Notes: a model not told the origin generated them from the sequence alone. Counted from the stretch's first letter, positions 28,370-37,860 are shown. The stretch: DNA of 64,000 nucleotides from Actinosynnema sp. ALI-1.44 (GCF_001984155.1 NZ_MTQO01000030.1:1-64000); one strand, 5' to 3'. Translations and numbers: made by a program.

Positions 28370-29611
28370 ATGTTCGACGCCGAACTGTCCACAGTAGACC
28401 CCGAAGTGGCCGGGGCGCTCGCGGCGGAGCTGTCCCGCCAGCGCGGCACCCTGGAGATGATCGCGTCGGAGAACTTCGCGCCGCAGGCCGTGCTCGAGGC
28501 ACAGGGCTCGGTGCTGACCAACAAGTACGCCGAGGGGTACCCCGGCCGCCGTTACTACGGCGGCTGCGAACACGTCGACGTGATCGAGCAGCTGGCCATC
28601 GACCGGGTGAAAGCCCTGTTCGGCGCGGAGCACGCCAACGTCCAGCCGCACTCGGGCGCGCAGGCCAACGCCGCCGCGATGTTCGCGTTGCTCGAACCGG
28701 GGGATACGATCCTCGGCCTCGACCTCGCGCACGGCGGGCACCTCACGCACGGTATGCGGATCAACTTCTCGGGCAGGCTGTACAACGTCGTCGCCTACCA
28801 CGTCGACAAGGACACGGGCCTCGTCGACATGGCCGAGGTCGAGCAGTTGGCCAAGGAGCACCGGCCCAAGCTGATCATCGCGGGCTGGTCGGCGTACCCG
28901 CGCCAGTTGGACTTCGCGAAGTTCAAGGAGATCGCCGACGCCACCGGCGCGCGGCTGATGGTCGACATGGCGCACTTCGCCGGACTCGTCGCCGCCGGAC
29001 TGCACCCGAACCCCGTGCCGTTCGCCGACATCGTCACCACGACGACCCACAAGACGCTCGGCGGCCCGCGCGGCGGCGTCATCCTCAGCACCAAGGACCT
29101 GGCCAAGAAGATCAACTCGTCGGTGTTCCCCGGTCAGCAGGGCGGTCCGCTCGAGCACGTCATCGCGGCCAAGGCGGTCGCGTTCAAGATCGCGGCGGGC
29201 GCCGAGTTCAAGGAGCGCCAGGAGCGCACCCTCGACGGGGCGCGGATCCTGGCCGCGCGGCTGCTCGACGCCGGGCTGAACGTGCTCACCGGCGGCACTG
29301 ACGTGCACCTCGTGCTCGTCGACCTGCGTGAGTCCGCACTGGACGGTCAGCAGGCCGAGGACCTGCTGCACAGCGTGGGGATCACCGTCAACCGCAACGC
29401 CGTGCCGTTCGACCCGCGCCCGCCGATGGTCACGTCCGGCCTGCGGATCGGGACCGCGGCGCTGGCCACCCGGGGGTTCGGCGAGGCGGAGTTCACCGAG
29501 GTCTCCGACGTGATCGCGGAGGTACTCCGACCAGGAGCCGATCTCGACGCGGCACGGTCCCGCGTCGACGCGCTCGCAGGCAAACACCCGCTCTACCCTG
29601 GCTTGTCATGA
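28370..29611 (+). CDS. glyA: Serine hydroxymethyltransferase
   Basis: 413 residues, normal length. The PLP Lys lies in [17 protein letters not shown], and [36 protein letters not shown]-type N-terminal motifs are present. It interconverts serine and glycine with tetrahydrofolate. Start ATG 28370 follows GAGGAGGAG and a glycine riboswitch. Its stop overlaps the sdaA ATG (ATGA), so it is one operon with serine deaminase. With glycine control this pair looks catabolic: glycine to serine to pyruvate. A second glyA for biosynthesis may exist elsewhere. Confidence 0.96.
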   Translation: MFDAELSTVDPEVAGALAAELSRQRGTLEMIASENFAPQAVLEAQGSVLTNKYAEGYPGRRYYGGCEHVDVIEQLAIDRVKALFGAEHANVQPHSGAQANAAAMFALLEPGDTILGLDLAHGGHLTHGMRINFSGRLYNVVAYHVDKDTGLVDMAEVEQLAKEHRPKLIIAGWSAYPRQLDFAKFKEIADATGARLMVDMAHFAGLVAAGLHPNPVPFADIVTTTTHKTLGGPRGGVILSTKDLAKKINSSVFPGQQGGPLEHVIAAKAVAFKIAAGAEFKERQERTLDGARILAARLLDAGLNVLTGGTDVHLVLVDLRESALDGQQAEDLLHSVGITVNRNAVPFDPRPPMVTSGLRIGTAALATRGFGEAEFTEVSDVIAEVLRPGADLDAARSRVDALAGKHPLYPGLS

Positions 29612-30981
29612 CCATCAGCGTTTTCGACCTGTTCAGCATCGGGATCGGGCCGTCCAGCTCCCACACGGTCGGCCCGATGCGTGCGGCTCGCACGTTCGCC
29701 GCGGGGTTGGCTGAGCACGGTCTGATCGAACGGACCGAGACCGTCCGCGCCGAGCTGTTCGGATCGCTCGGCGCGACCGGCCACGGCCACGGCAGCCCGA
29801 AGGCGGTCATGCTCGGGCTGGAGGGTGAACGCCCCGAGGACATCGACACCGACTCGGTGGACGAGCGGGTCGCGGCCATCCGCGACCGGCGCAGGCTGAA
29901 CCTGCTCGGGCGCAAGGAGATCACGTTCGACGAGGACGCCGATCTGGTGATGCACCGGCGCAAGTCGCTGCCCGCGCACCCGAACGGGATGAAGTTCGCC
30001 GCGTTGGACGGGCGGGGCGAGGAGATCGCCGCGCACACCTACTACTCGGTCGGCGGCGGGTTCGTCGTCGACGCCGAAACCACCGGCGAACTGCGGATCG
30101 TGCCGGACACGACCGAGGTGCGCCACCCGTTCCGCACCGGCGCCGAACTGCTGGAGCACTGCGCGGCGACCGGGTCGCCGATCAGCCAGGTGATGTTGGC
30201 CAACGAGCTGTCGTGGCGTACCGAGGAAGAGATCACGGCCGGACTGCTGAAGATCTGGGACGTGATGCGGGAGTGCGTCCGCAAGGGGTGCACGCAGGAA
30301 GGCGCGCTGCCCGGCGGGCTGAAGGTGCCCAGGCGCGCGAAAGCATTGCACGACAAGCTGATCCACGAGGACGGCACGCAGGACCCGTTGCACGCGATGG
30401 ACTGGATCAGCCTGTTCGCGCTCGCGGTCAACGAGGAGAACGCGTCCGGCGGGCGTGTGGTGACCGCGCCGACCAACGGTGCCGCGGGCATCATCCCGGC
30501 CGTGCTGCACTACTACGAGCGGTTCGTGCCGGGCGCCGACGACGCGGGCGTGGTGCGGTTCCTGCTCACCGCAGGCGCGATCGGCGTGATCCTCAAGGAG
30601 ACCGGCTCGATCTCCGGTGCGGAGGTCGGCTGCCAGGGCGAGGTCGGCTCGGCCTGCGCGATGGCGGCCGCCGGGCTGGCCGAGGTGCTGGGCGGTACGC
30701 CGCTGCAGGTCGAGAACGCCGCCGAGATCGGCCTGGAACACCACCTCGGCCTGACGTGCGACCCGGTGGGCGGGCTCGTGCAGATCCCGTGCATCGAGCG
30801 CAACGCCGTCGGCTCGACCAAGGCCGTGCACGCGGCGCGGATCGCGCTGCGTGGCGACGGTTCGCACATCGTCCCGCTGGACAAGGCGATCAAGACGATG
30901 CGCGAGACCGGTGCGGACATGAGCACCAAGTACAAGGAGACCGCGCGCGGCGGCCTGGCGCTGAACGTGATCGAGTGCTGA
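29608..30981 (+). CDS. sdaA: L-serine ammonia-lyase (iron-sulfur, single chain)
   Basis: 457 residues. [21 protein letters not shown] begins the beta domain, and the alpha domain carries [20 protein letters not shown]. The cluster-ligand type cysteines are in [20 protein letters not shown] and [20 protein letters not shown]. The enzyme converts serine to pyruvate and ammonia with a 4Fe-4S cluster. Coupling by a 4-base overlap to glyA and the upstream glycine riboswitch point to glycine/serine breakdown. Confidence 0.95.
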   Translation: MTISVFDLFSIGIGPSSSHTVGPMRAARTFAAGLAEHGLIERTETVRAELFGSLGATGHGHGSPKAVMLGLEGERPEDIDTDSVDERVAAIRDRRRLNLLGRKEITFDEDADLVMHRRKSLPAHPNGMKFAALDGRGEEIAAHTYYSVGGGFVVDAETTGELRIVPDTTEVRHPFRTGAELLEHCAATGSPISQVMLANELSWRTEEEITAGLLKIWDVMRECVRKGCTQEGALPGGLKVPRRAKALHDKLIHEDGTQDPLHAMDWISLFALAVNEENASGGRVVTAPTNGAAGIIPAVLHYYERFVPGADDAGVVRFLLTAGAIGVILKETGSISGAEVGCQGEVGSACAMAAAGLAEVLGGTPLQVENAAEIGLEHHLGLTCDPVGGLVQIPCIERNAVGSTKAVHAARIALRGDGSHIVPLDKAIKTMRETGADMSTKYKETARGGLALNVIEC

Positions 30982-31003
30982 TGACGGCCACTACACTCGT
31001 CCC

Positions 31004-31732
31004 ATGACCGACCCGGACGCATCGACGCTGGCCAGCGCGGACGACGCGCTGTTCCGGCCGGTCCGGACCGGCAACGCGTTCGAGGAGACGGTCGAGCGCC
31101 TGCTGCAGGCCATCCGGCTCGGTGTCGCCGGGCCGGGTGAGCGGCTGCCCGCGGAACGGGACCTGGCGACCCGGCTGAACATCAGCCGGGTCACCCTGCG
31201 CGAGGCGATCCGGGCGCTGCAGGAAGCTGGGTACGTCGAGTCCAAACGCGGCCGGTACGGCGGCACGTTCGTCAACGACACGCTCCCGGCCGCCAAACCG
31301 GCGGGCCGCCAGGTGTCGCCTGGCGACATCGAGGACGTGCTGACCATGCGCAGGGTCCTCGAGATGGGCGCGGCGGAGGCCGCGGCGGCTCGTTCCCTGA
31401 CCGACACCGACCGCGTGTACCTGCGCAACCAGTTGGTGGAGTCCAGGACCGACGACCTGTCGGAGTACCGGCGCAAGGACTCGCGGCTGCACCTGGCGAT
31501 CGCGGAGGTCGCGGCGTCACCGACGCTGACGTCCGCCGTGGCCGACGTGCGGGTCCGGCTGAACGAGCTGCTCGACGCGATCCCGTTGCTGCACACCAAC
31601 ATCGATCACTCCGCGGTCCAGCACGCCGCGATCGTCGACCGAATCCTTGCCGGGGACACGGCTGGTGCGCGCGACGCGATGGCCGAGCACCTCGACGGAA
31701 CAGCGTCCTTGCTGCGCGGATTCCTTTCCTGA
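31004..31732 (+). CDS. FadR-subfamily GntR transcriptional regulator
   Basis: 242 residues. The N-terminal winged helix has LPAERDLATRLNISRVTLREAIRALQEAGYVE, and the C-terminal all-helical FCD domain has metal-ligand-type residues (DSRLHLAIAEV, HSAVQHAAIVDRILAGD). It is 22 bases downstream of sdaA in the same direction and probably co-transcribed. An effector such as an organic acid or amino acid is likely for this family, but the target cannot be told. Confidence 0.9.
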   Translation: MTDPDASTLASADDALFRPVRTGNAFEETVERLLQAIRLGVAGPGERLPAERDLATRLNISRVTLREAIRALQEAGYVESKRGRYGGTFVNDTLPAAKPAGRQVSPGDIEDVLTMRRVLEMGAAEAAAARSLTDTDRVYLRNQLVESRTDDLSEYRRKDSRLHLAIAEVAASPTLTSAVADVRVRLNELLDAIPLLHTNIDHSAVQHAAIVDRILAGDTAGARDAMAEHLDGTASLLRGFLS

Positions 31733-31756
31733 CGTTTCCCCAGCACCGACCTCGGT

Positions 31757-31839
31757 GCAACCAATGTGGCCTTCGTTGCGCTGTTGGCAACCAATGTGGC
31801 CTTCGTTGCGAAAAACGCAACCAAGGTGGCATTCGTTGC
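31757..31839. repeat. Three 23-bp palindromic repeats with an exact 30-bp period
   Basis: Copies begin at 31757, 31787 and 31817. Each starts GCAACCAA, has GTGGC in the middle and ends TTCGTTGC, so the ends GCAAC/GTTGC form an inverted repeat. Copies 1 and 2 are identical; copy 3 differs at two positions. Spacers of 7 bases (GCTGTTG, GAAAAAC) differ. The block lies between the converging GntR and CHAT genes. Possible roles are terminator array, protein-binding array or a dispersed palindromic repeat. Confidence 0.8.
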
Positions 31840-31848
31840 GTGCCGAGC

Positions 31849-32919
31849 CTATCCGGGCGGTGCGGGCGCGTACGCGACGCCGAATGCCGCCCACACCAAC
31901 GGGGTCGACTCCGGGGCCCCGGTGCTCTCCCAGTGATCGGCCTGCGCACGCTGCCAGTCGTTGAGCGCCGCGACGGGATCTTCCTGCTGCTGTGCGTCGT
32001 GTACGGCCAGCACCGCCCCGGCCAGCGTCCCTCCGGCCGGGGCGTGGAAGCCCGGCATCAGCGCGGTCAGGCCCGCGTCGGTGGGCAGGACCCAGCGGGT
32101 GGCCATGACGTACTCCGCTCCGCCGTGCACCAGGGCGGCGACCAGGCCGGAGGGTTCGGCGTAGCGGTGGTCACCGCCGCTTTCGCACGCGATCAGGGCA
32201 GCGCGATTGGGGATGCGCCAGCCCAGCAGGTCGGCGGCGGTGAGCGGGCCCTGCGCCAGGTGCAGGCGGGCGTCGAGAGCGTGCGCGGCGGTGGTCACGT
32301 GGCCGACGTAGAGGAACCGGCCCGCCTCGGCCAGTGCAGGACGCAGGGTTTCCCGGTCGAGGACGTCTAACGCCGCCAGGGCCTGCGGAACCTCGGTGAG
32401 GACGCGGCCGAGCGGGGTGGGCGGGTCGACCGCCGCGGCCACCGGACCGGTGTTGGGCGACACCCGGCGGGCGCGGGCGTTGCGGACGGTGGCCGGGGTC
32501 AGGATGGACAGCTTCGCGTTGTGCACGAACCGTTCCGCCTCATCGACCCGCAGCGCCTCCCACGGAACCTGCGTGGTGGAGGGGGACGGCTGGATGCGTA
32601 CGTGCAGCTGGTCCCCGGCGAGGATCACCGCGTCCAACTCCCTGGCCAGCTGCGCGGGGATCAGCGCGGCGGCGAGGCTGGTGGACAGCGCGCACTCGCG
32701 GTCCCGGTCGGTCAGGGCGCCGCCGGTGAGCGCCCTGGTCAACGCCTGGTGGATGGACTCGCCAGGGTGCGGCGTCGGCAGCGCGTCGGCCAGTGCCGCC
32801 AGCGGTGGGGCGACTCGGTCTCGCGGCAGGATCAGCACCCGGGGGTTGTCCGGGTCGTGTTCCCAGCGCCAGCTCACATACAGGTCGCCCGCGTCGACGT
32901 ACGTCACCTGGACGGTCAC
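31849..32919 (-). CDS. CHAT-domain protein (caspase-like protease fold)
   Basis: 356 residues. The C-terminal half is a CHAT (caspase HetF associated with TPR) domain. Candidate catalytic His is in RFLYVGHVTTAAHA and Cys in RAALIACESGGDHRYAEPSG, followed by LVAALVHGGAEYVMATRW. The N-terminal part (VQVTYVDAGDLYVSWRWE) resembles the leader seen in actinobacterial CHAT proteins. The GTG at 32919 overlaps the TPR gene stop, so both are made together. CHAT proteases act on dedicated substrates in several bacterial conflict and signalling systems. Target and trigger here are unknown. Confidence 0.85.
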   Translation of the reverse strand: MTVQVTYVDAGDLYVSWRWEHDPDNPRVLILPRDRVAPPLAALADALPTPHPGESIHQALTRALTGGALTDRDRECALSTSLAAALIPAQLARELDAVILAGDQLHVRIQPSPSTTQVPWEALRVDEAERFVHNAKLSILTPATVRNARARRVSPNTGPVAAAVDPPTPLGRVLTEVPQALAALDVLDRETLRPALAEAGRFLYVGHVTTAAHALDARLHLAQGPLTAADLLGWRIPNRAALIACESGGDHRYAEPSGLVAALVHGGAEYVMATRWVLPTDAGLTALMPGFHAPAGGTLAGAVLAVHDAQQQEDPVAALNDWQRAQADHWESTGAPESTPLVWAAFGVAYAPAPPG

Positions 32920-34565
32920 CACGAGCGCACCACCTCCGCCGAACGCACTTGGATGCCGTAGCGCTGCTCGGCGAGGTCCAACCACGGTTCCAGTGCCGAC
33001 GGCACCGCGAGATCCGCCCGGACTCGTGGCGGTACAAGCAGTTCGGGCGTTGGCAGCGGCTCGCCTTCGCCCGTGGCGGCGAGCGCCAGATCGTCTGGCG
33101 CCGGTAGCGACAGCAGGTCGGTGGGCCCGGCCGGTTCGACGGACTGACCCGGCAGGGACACCGTGGCCGCCAGGTGGTCGAGGTAGGCAGCCGCGAGTGG
33201 CACGTCCAGGGTGGCACCGATGGCGACGAGAGCGGCTTTGGTCGCCGGAGCCGCCGCCAGCGCGATCCAGCGTTCACGCAGCGGGCCTGCCCGGAACCGC
33301 CTGCGGGCGGCCTCGGCCGCCAGTGCCGCGGGCAGAGCGAGGTCCAGCGCCCGAGCACCCAGCTCCGGCTGCGGCAGGCCGTGCAGGACGCGGCGGTGCA
33401 ACGCGTCCGCCCGCCACCAGTCCAGGTTCAGCGCCAGGTGCCACAGGCCGTTGTCCACGCACAGCGCCCGCGCCTGGTCGAAGCACTCGTCGGCATCGGC
33501 GAACTCGCCCATCGCCTCGTAGGCGTTGCCGCGCACCGACAACACGCCCGCGTGGATGCGGGGCGAATCCACCGGCACCTCGTCGAGCAACCGCAGCGCT
33601 TCCTGCGGGCGGGACTGCGTGACCGCGGCGGCCGCGAGGCCGAATCGGCTGGCTACCTGGTGCCACGGGTCGGTGCCCAGCCGCGCCGCCGCGGTGTAGT
33701 GCGCCACCGCCTCGTCGTCCCGGCCTGCCAGGTGAGCGAGCCTGCCGAGGCTGTTCAACGCGACGGCCTCGCCGTCGTGCTCGCCGATCGCGGCGAACAA
33801 CTCCCGCGCCAGGTGCAGGTGTTCGGCGGCGGTGATCTGGTCGCCGGTGCCGTCGGCGATCTCGGCCAGCGCCTTGTGGATGTTCGGGATGAGGTGCGGA
33901 GCCGCCTGGCTCGCCAGCGCCATGGCCCGGTCCGCGTCGGCGGCGGCCTCGGCGTAGTCACCCGCGGTGGCCAGCACGTCGGCGCGGGTGCTGAGCAACG
34001 CGGCAAGGCCTGCCTCCTGGGGGAGCGGGAACCAGGTGACGGCGACGAGCCCGGTGTCCAGCACCTGCCGGGCCGTGGCGAAATCGGCGTTGTGGCGCAA
34101 CGCTTGTGCCAACTGGATGTGCCAGGTGATCACGTTGCCGAGCACGGGTTGCGCGGTCTCGTTGGCCGGTTCGATGTCCAGTGACCGCCGCAGGTCGGCC
34201 AGTGGCTCCTGCCAGGCTCCGGTGTTCAGGACGATCTGCGCGCGGGTGGCGAACAGCGTCGCGCGCAAGGACACGGTGCCGAACTCGTCGCCCACCAGCG
34301 CCTCGCACTCGTGGGTCAGGTCGATCGCGGTGGTGACCAGTGCGATGGCCTCGTCGCCGTCGGTGAGTCCGGCGAGGTTGATCAACGTCTGCGCACGCCG
34401 GGCCAGTGCCTCGGGATCGCCGGACGCGGCCAAGGTCAGTTCGTACGCCTCGCGTATCCGCGGGGCGGCCGCTTCCCAGTCGCCTTCGGCGGCCAGCTGC
34501 GCACCCTCGTTGTGCAGTTGTCTCCATCGCTGCCAGCTCGGCCCCGCTGGCGTTGTCATGGTCAT
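32916..34565 (-). CDS. TPR-repeat protein coupled to the CHAT protease
   Basis: 549 residues, almost wholly helical. TPR-like pairs run from about residue 15 to 430 (GAQLAAEGDWEAAAPRIREA, YAEAAADADRAMALASQAAP, MGEFADADECFDQARALC and others). The last 100 residues are proline-rich and end in a small domain (LEPWLDLAEQRYGIQV). ATGs at 34565 and 34559 are both possible starts. The gene overlaps CHAT by 4 bases. In TPR-CHAT systems the TPR part senses a partner or substrate and controls the protease; here the two functions are on separate proteins. Confidence 0.82.
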   Translation of the reverse strand: MTMTTPAGPSWQRWRQLHNEGAQLAAEGDWEAAAPRIREAYELTLAASGDPEALARRAQTLINLAGLTDGDEAIALVTTAIDLTHECEALVGDEFGTVSLRATLFATRAQIVLNTGAWQEPLADLRRSLDIEPANETAQPVLGNVITWHIQLAQALRHNADFATARQVLDTGLVAVTWFPLPQEAGLAALLSTRADVLATAGDYAEAAADADRAMALASQAAPHLIPNIHKALAEIADGTGDQITAAEHLHLARELFAAIGEHDGEAVALNSLGRLAHLAGRDDEAVAHYTAAARLGTDPWHQVASRFGLAAAAVTQSRPQEALRLLDEVPVDSPRIHAGVLSVRGNAYEAMGEFADADECFDQARALCVDNGLWHLALNLDWWRADALHRRVLHGLPQPELGARALDLALPAALAAEAARRRFRAGPLRERWIALAAAPATKAALVAIGATLDVPLAAAYLDHLAATVSLPGQSVEPAGPTDLLSLPAPDDLALAATGEGEPLPTPELLVPPRVRADLAVPSALEPWLDLAEQRYGIQVRSAEVVRSW

Positions 34566-34648
34566 ATCGTAGGCGGCGACCGCAAAGTTGTGATCGGTAG
34601 TAGCTGCCTGCGTTCGAGGCTTCTCCCATGACGAGAGGAGAGGCTCCG

Positions 34649-35821
34649 ATGAACGACACCAGCCAGTCCGGGTACGTGTGGGCGCCCCCTGGGCCTTATG
34701 AGGTGCGACGCGAGCGCCGCGTCAGGTTTCGACGTGCCCGGTTCTTCGCCCTGGTCCCGGTCGTGATAGTCGGGTTCATGCTCTTCGGGTTCTCCTACCT
34801 GGTCACGCCGGAGCCGGACGTGACGTTGCAGCCCGGCGCCGGGTTCGCCGCGGTGTCCGGCAAGGAGATCGCGCTGCTGCCGTACCAGCGCAGCGGCAAA
34901 AGGGGCATGTACCAGATGATCACGCAGGACATGTTCCAGGTGCGGCTGGCCGCCACCGAGCTGGACACCGGACACGCGCTGTGGGACGTGCCGCTCGCGG
35001 ACAAGCTGAGCTGGCAGGCCAGGGTGCTGGCGTCGGGCTCGTGGAACACCTACGTCGTCACCGATGACGGTCTGGTGATCCTCGACCTGACCACCGGTGA
35101 GATCCTGGCCCGTGACCACGGCATCCAGGGCCTGCCCCGGCCGGTGACCTCCCGCGGCGCCTACGGGTACGACGCGTCGGCCAAGGCCGTCGTGGCCATG
35201 GACGCCGACGGCGGCCTGCGGACCATCGCACTGGACGCCATCAGCGCCGTCCCCGCGTCGCCGGAGGTGGTGACCGCGTGGGCGGGCAAGCTGAGTGCCA
35301 AGCGTCCCATCGGCGCGACCAGCAGCTCCTCCGGCACCGAGGGGCTGCTGCCCGGCGGGGACGCCGTGCGACTGCAGCCGCGAGGCAACGCCCCAGGCCT
35401 GAGCCTGGTGCGCCGCACCGGTGGCGGCGGTACACCAGTGGGAGACGCGGTCTTCCACGAGGCGCAGATCCCCCTCACGCCGCCGCCCGGCGAGGCCGAA
35501 CCGGAGGACTTCCCGACCGGCCGCCGGTCCACCACCGCGGCGGGCGCGGGCGCCGGACTCGTTGTCGTGCACCACAACCGTGACGTCAACTCGAGGGACC
35601 GCGCGCTCAGCGTGGTGTCACTGCGGACCGGGAAGGTCACCGCGACCTTGCCGACCGGCACCGGTACGGCCCGCGCACTGACCAGCCCGGGAAACCGCAC
35701 GCTGATCTACGTCCGGGCCCCAGGCGACACGGCGGGCGAAGGCCTGGTGGTGATCAGCCCGGACGGCCGTGCCACCTGGGTCGCGGTCGGCAGCACCGAC
35801 TACTTCGGCAACCCCGGCTAG
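34649..35821 (+). CDS. PA2928-family membrane-anchored beta-propeller-like protein
   Basis: 390 residues from ATG 34649, preceded by GAGAGGAGAGG; an upstream in-frame start at 34628 is less likely. After a cytoplasmic Arg-rich stretch comes one membrane helix (FFALVPVVIVGFMLFGFSYLV), then an outside domain with PQQ/WD-like repeats (LAATELDTGHALWDVPL, DGLVILDLTTGEILARD). It resembles the uncharacterised PA2928 family as I recall it. It is divergent to the TPR-CHAT operon with 83 bases between, and a small membrane protein gene follows after 12 bases. Confidence 0.75.
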   Translation: MNDTSQSGYVWAPPGPYEVRRERRVRFRRARFFALVPVVIVGFMLFGFSYLVTPEPDVTLQPGAGFAAVSGKEIALLPYQRSGKRGMYQMITQDMFQVRLAATELDTGHALWDVPLADKLSWQARVLASGSWNTYVVTDDGLVILDLTTGEILARDHGIQGLPRPVTSRGAYGYDASAKAVVAMDADGGLRTIALDAISAVPASPEVVTAWAGKLSAKRPIGATSSSSGTEGLLPGGDAVRLQPRGNAPGLSLVRRTGGGGTPVGDAVFHEAQIPLTPPPGEAEPEDFPTGRRSTTAAGAGAGLVVVHHNRDVNSRDRALSVVSLRTGKVTATLPTGTGTARALTSPGNRTLIYVRAPGDTAGEGLVVISPDGRATWVAVGSTDYFGNPG

Positions 35822-35833
35822 AAAGGACACGTC

Positions 35834-36289
35834 GTGAAGGTGCGGCAGTTCCTCATCCGCGTCGCCGTCGCCGCGGTGATCATCTCGTCGGTGTTCCTGA
35901 TGTTCCAGTCCTGCTCGGCCAACCTCAGGGCCAGTGGCGCCACCGTGTACCAGTTCTTCCGCGCTGTCGGAGCGGGCGATGCCCCGACAGCGTGCCATCT
36001 CCTGTCCGGCGCCGCGCTGGAGAAGTTCCAGACCAGGACGCGCACGTCCAGTTGCGAGGCCGCGATCATGCGGGTCCACATCGGACTGACCCCGGCCCAG
36101 CGGACGGACCTGGTCCAGGGTGAGGCCGACGTCCAGGAGTACTGCTCGGTGCTCGACGCCGACTTCAGTTCACACCAGGAGATCGTCCTCGACAGCAACC
36201 CGCTCGGCATGCAGTTCATCCTGCTGGCCGACCACGAGGGTAGGCAGACGATCAGAGACTGGGGCTTGAACTCCTGGCGAGTGTGCTGA
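35834..36289 (+). CDS. Small secreted or membrane-anchored protein, unknown
   Basis: 151 residues. The N-terminus has a hydrophobic helix (FLIRVAVAAVIISSVFLMF) just before a Cys (FQSC), a poor lipobox, so an anchor is likelier than lipidation. The mature part contains a helical YQFFRAVGAGDAPTACHLLSG region as in DUF4878/lumazine-type secreted domains and five cysteines in all (CHLLSG, SSCEAA, EYCSVL, terminal VC), which may form disulfides. It is co-directional with the PA2928-like gene, 12 bases apart. Confidence 0.68.
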   Translation: MKVRQFLIRVAVAAVIISSVFLMFQSCSANLRASGATVYQFFRAVGAGDAPTACHLLSGAALEKFQTRTRTSSCEAAIMRVHIGLTPAQRTDLVQGEADVQEYCSVLDADFSSHQEIVLDSNPLGMQFILLADHEGRQTIRDWGLNSWRVC

Positions 36290-36296
36290 CCGGGGC

Positions 36297-37802
36297 TCAA
36301 TAGCGTGTCGAGCACTCGGCCCGAAGGCCCGTGACGCGGGGCAACGCCGTGGCGCGGCTGAGGTTCCAGCTCTGCCACGACCTGTCGTCGAGCCGCTCGA
36401 GCGCGCCGGTCATCGCACACCGGTGTTCGACCGGCAGCCGCAGCAGGACAGGCACGGCGTCCGCGGACAGCCTGGACAAATAGTCCACGTCGACCTTCTT
36501 CGTCTGCTCGTACCGGTCGACGTTGTGCTCGGCGACCACGCGTTCCGGGTTGACCAAGGCGAACAGGAACAACCCGGCGAGGCCGGAGCCGACGATCGCC
36601 CGCGGCAGCCACCGGGCCTCCAGCCGGACACCGGCCACGAGGACCAGCACGTACAGCAAACCCAGCCACAGCTCGAAGGCCTCGACCGACAGGCGCAGCA
36701 CGGTGAAGCCGTACGCCTGCTGGTATGTCCACATCCGGCTCAACGCGGAGGCGACGATCACCAGCACCAGCAAGGACAACGACCCGAGCAGGCCGCGCAG
36801 CCACGTCCGCTCCGCCGACGTCCGCCGCGGCGCCCACCGGGCCGCGGCAGCCACGACACCCAGCGTCAGCACGGTCACGGCGACCAGTTGCCAGAAACCG
36901 CCACGGGCGTACTGGGCCGATGTCACGTCGGCGGTGTGCAGCACGTAGTCGGCTCCGCCGAACAGCACCGTGAACTGGACCGCGGCGAAGGCGGTGAACA
37001 GCAGGACCAGGATGCCGACCGGCATCGCCCATTCCATGATGGACAGACGGGACGGCTTGCGTGGCTCGTCCGGCAGTTCCGGTCCCGACGCGATCACCAG
37101 GCTCGCCCCGGCCATCCCGATCGCGACGAGGACGAACAGCAGGAACCAGCGGACCGTGAAGTCGCCGTCCACGTCGGGCGTGATGCTGCCGAGCAGGTCC
37201 GCGAACGCGGCGTCGGCGCTGGCGAGCAGCGGGACGAAGACGACCAGCAGCGCGGCGCTGAGCAGCACCGGCTTGGCGACTCGGACCTTCCTGTGCGATT
37301 TGCCGTTGTCGCGCAACGCCTTCAGGCCGCGAAGCACCCACGGCACGGCAAGCATGCTGGCGAACGTCACCGTGACCGAGCCGAGGAAGATGCCCGCCAG
37401 AGACCTGCCGCCCGCGAGCGCGAGTGACGCCGCCGCGAGCGATCCGAGCAGACACAGGTAGAACAACCAGTCCGCGTCCCGGAACGGCGTGATGCCGATC
37501 AGTGCCAGCGAAAGCCCACCCCACGCGAGCGTCCCGGGCGCCGGGCGCCGCATCACCATCCACGCCGCCGCGGCACACGCGATGGCCACGATCACGTAGC
37601 CGATGCCGGACGTGGTCTCGGGTAAGGCGACCGCGCCGGCGGTACCAGCGATCCCGATGGCGAGCAGTGTCCGCGGCGGCGCCGGTTTCTCGGGTCTTTC
37701 CCAGTGCATGACCGTGGGATAGGTGGTGGACGGCAGGAGTGGCTGGTTGAGCACCGGCGGTGCGGGCGGCAGGGCCGACGCGGTTGCTGATCGATCATTC
37801 AT
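36297..37802 (-). CDS. DUF4173/DUF4153-type polytopic membrane protein
   Basis: 501 residues with about 12 membrane helices. Segments VNPERVVAEHNVDRYEQTKK and VDYLSRLSADAVPVLLRL near the C-terminus are typical of DUF4173 proteins, whose function is unknown. The start ATG 37802 is set by TGAATGATCG context with GGAGG-like sequence about 10 bases upstream (GGAGGAACCC on the minus strand). It precedes neither kinase gene in the same frame but lies just downstream of the OmpR-type pair on the same strand, so co-regulation is likely. Confidence 0.82.
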   Translation of the reverse strand: MNDRSATASALPPAPPVLNQPLLPSTTYPTVMHWERPEKPAPPRTLLAIGIAGTAGAVALPETTSGIGYVIVAIACAAAAWMVMRRPAPGTLAWGGLSLALIGITPFRDADWLFYLCLLGSLAAASLALAGGRSLAGIFLGSVTVTFASMLAVPWVLRGLKALRDNGKSHRKVRVAKPVLLSAALLVVFVPLLASADAAFADLLGSITPDVDGDFTVRWFLLFVLVAIGMAGASLVIASGPELPDEPRKPSRLSIMEWAMPVGILVLLFTAFAAVQFTVLFGGADYVLHTADVTSAQYARGGFWQLVAVTVLTLGVVAAAARWAPRRTSAERTWLRGLLGSLSLLVLVIVASALSRMWTYQQAYGFTVLRLSVEAFELWLGLLYVLVLVAGVRLEARWLPRAIVGSGLAGLFLFALVNPERVVAEHNVDRYEQTKKVDVDYLSRLSADAVPVLLRLPVEHRCAMTGALERLDDRSWQSWNLSRATALPRVTGLRAECSTRY

Positions 37803-37860
37803 GGGTTCCTCCAGGTGATGACTCGTGAGTGTTCCGGCCGGTTCTAACCGGCCGAAACTC

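Noticed and set aside
29593-30867. Long minus-strand frame opposite sdaA
   Set aside because: No domain, antisense to a well-conserved enzyme; composition shadow.
31757-31839. CRISPR-like array
   Set aside because: Only three repeats, spacers of 7 bases, repeats palindromic, and no cas genes nearby. A repeat block of another kind fits better.
36423-37427. Long plus-strand frame opposite the DUF4173 membrane protein
   Set aside because: Gln/Arg/His-rich product with no motif; the minus-strand gene has clear membrane helices and family motifs.
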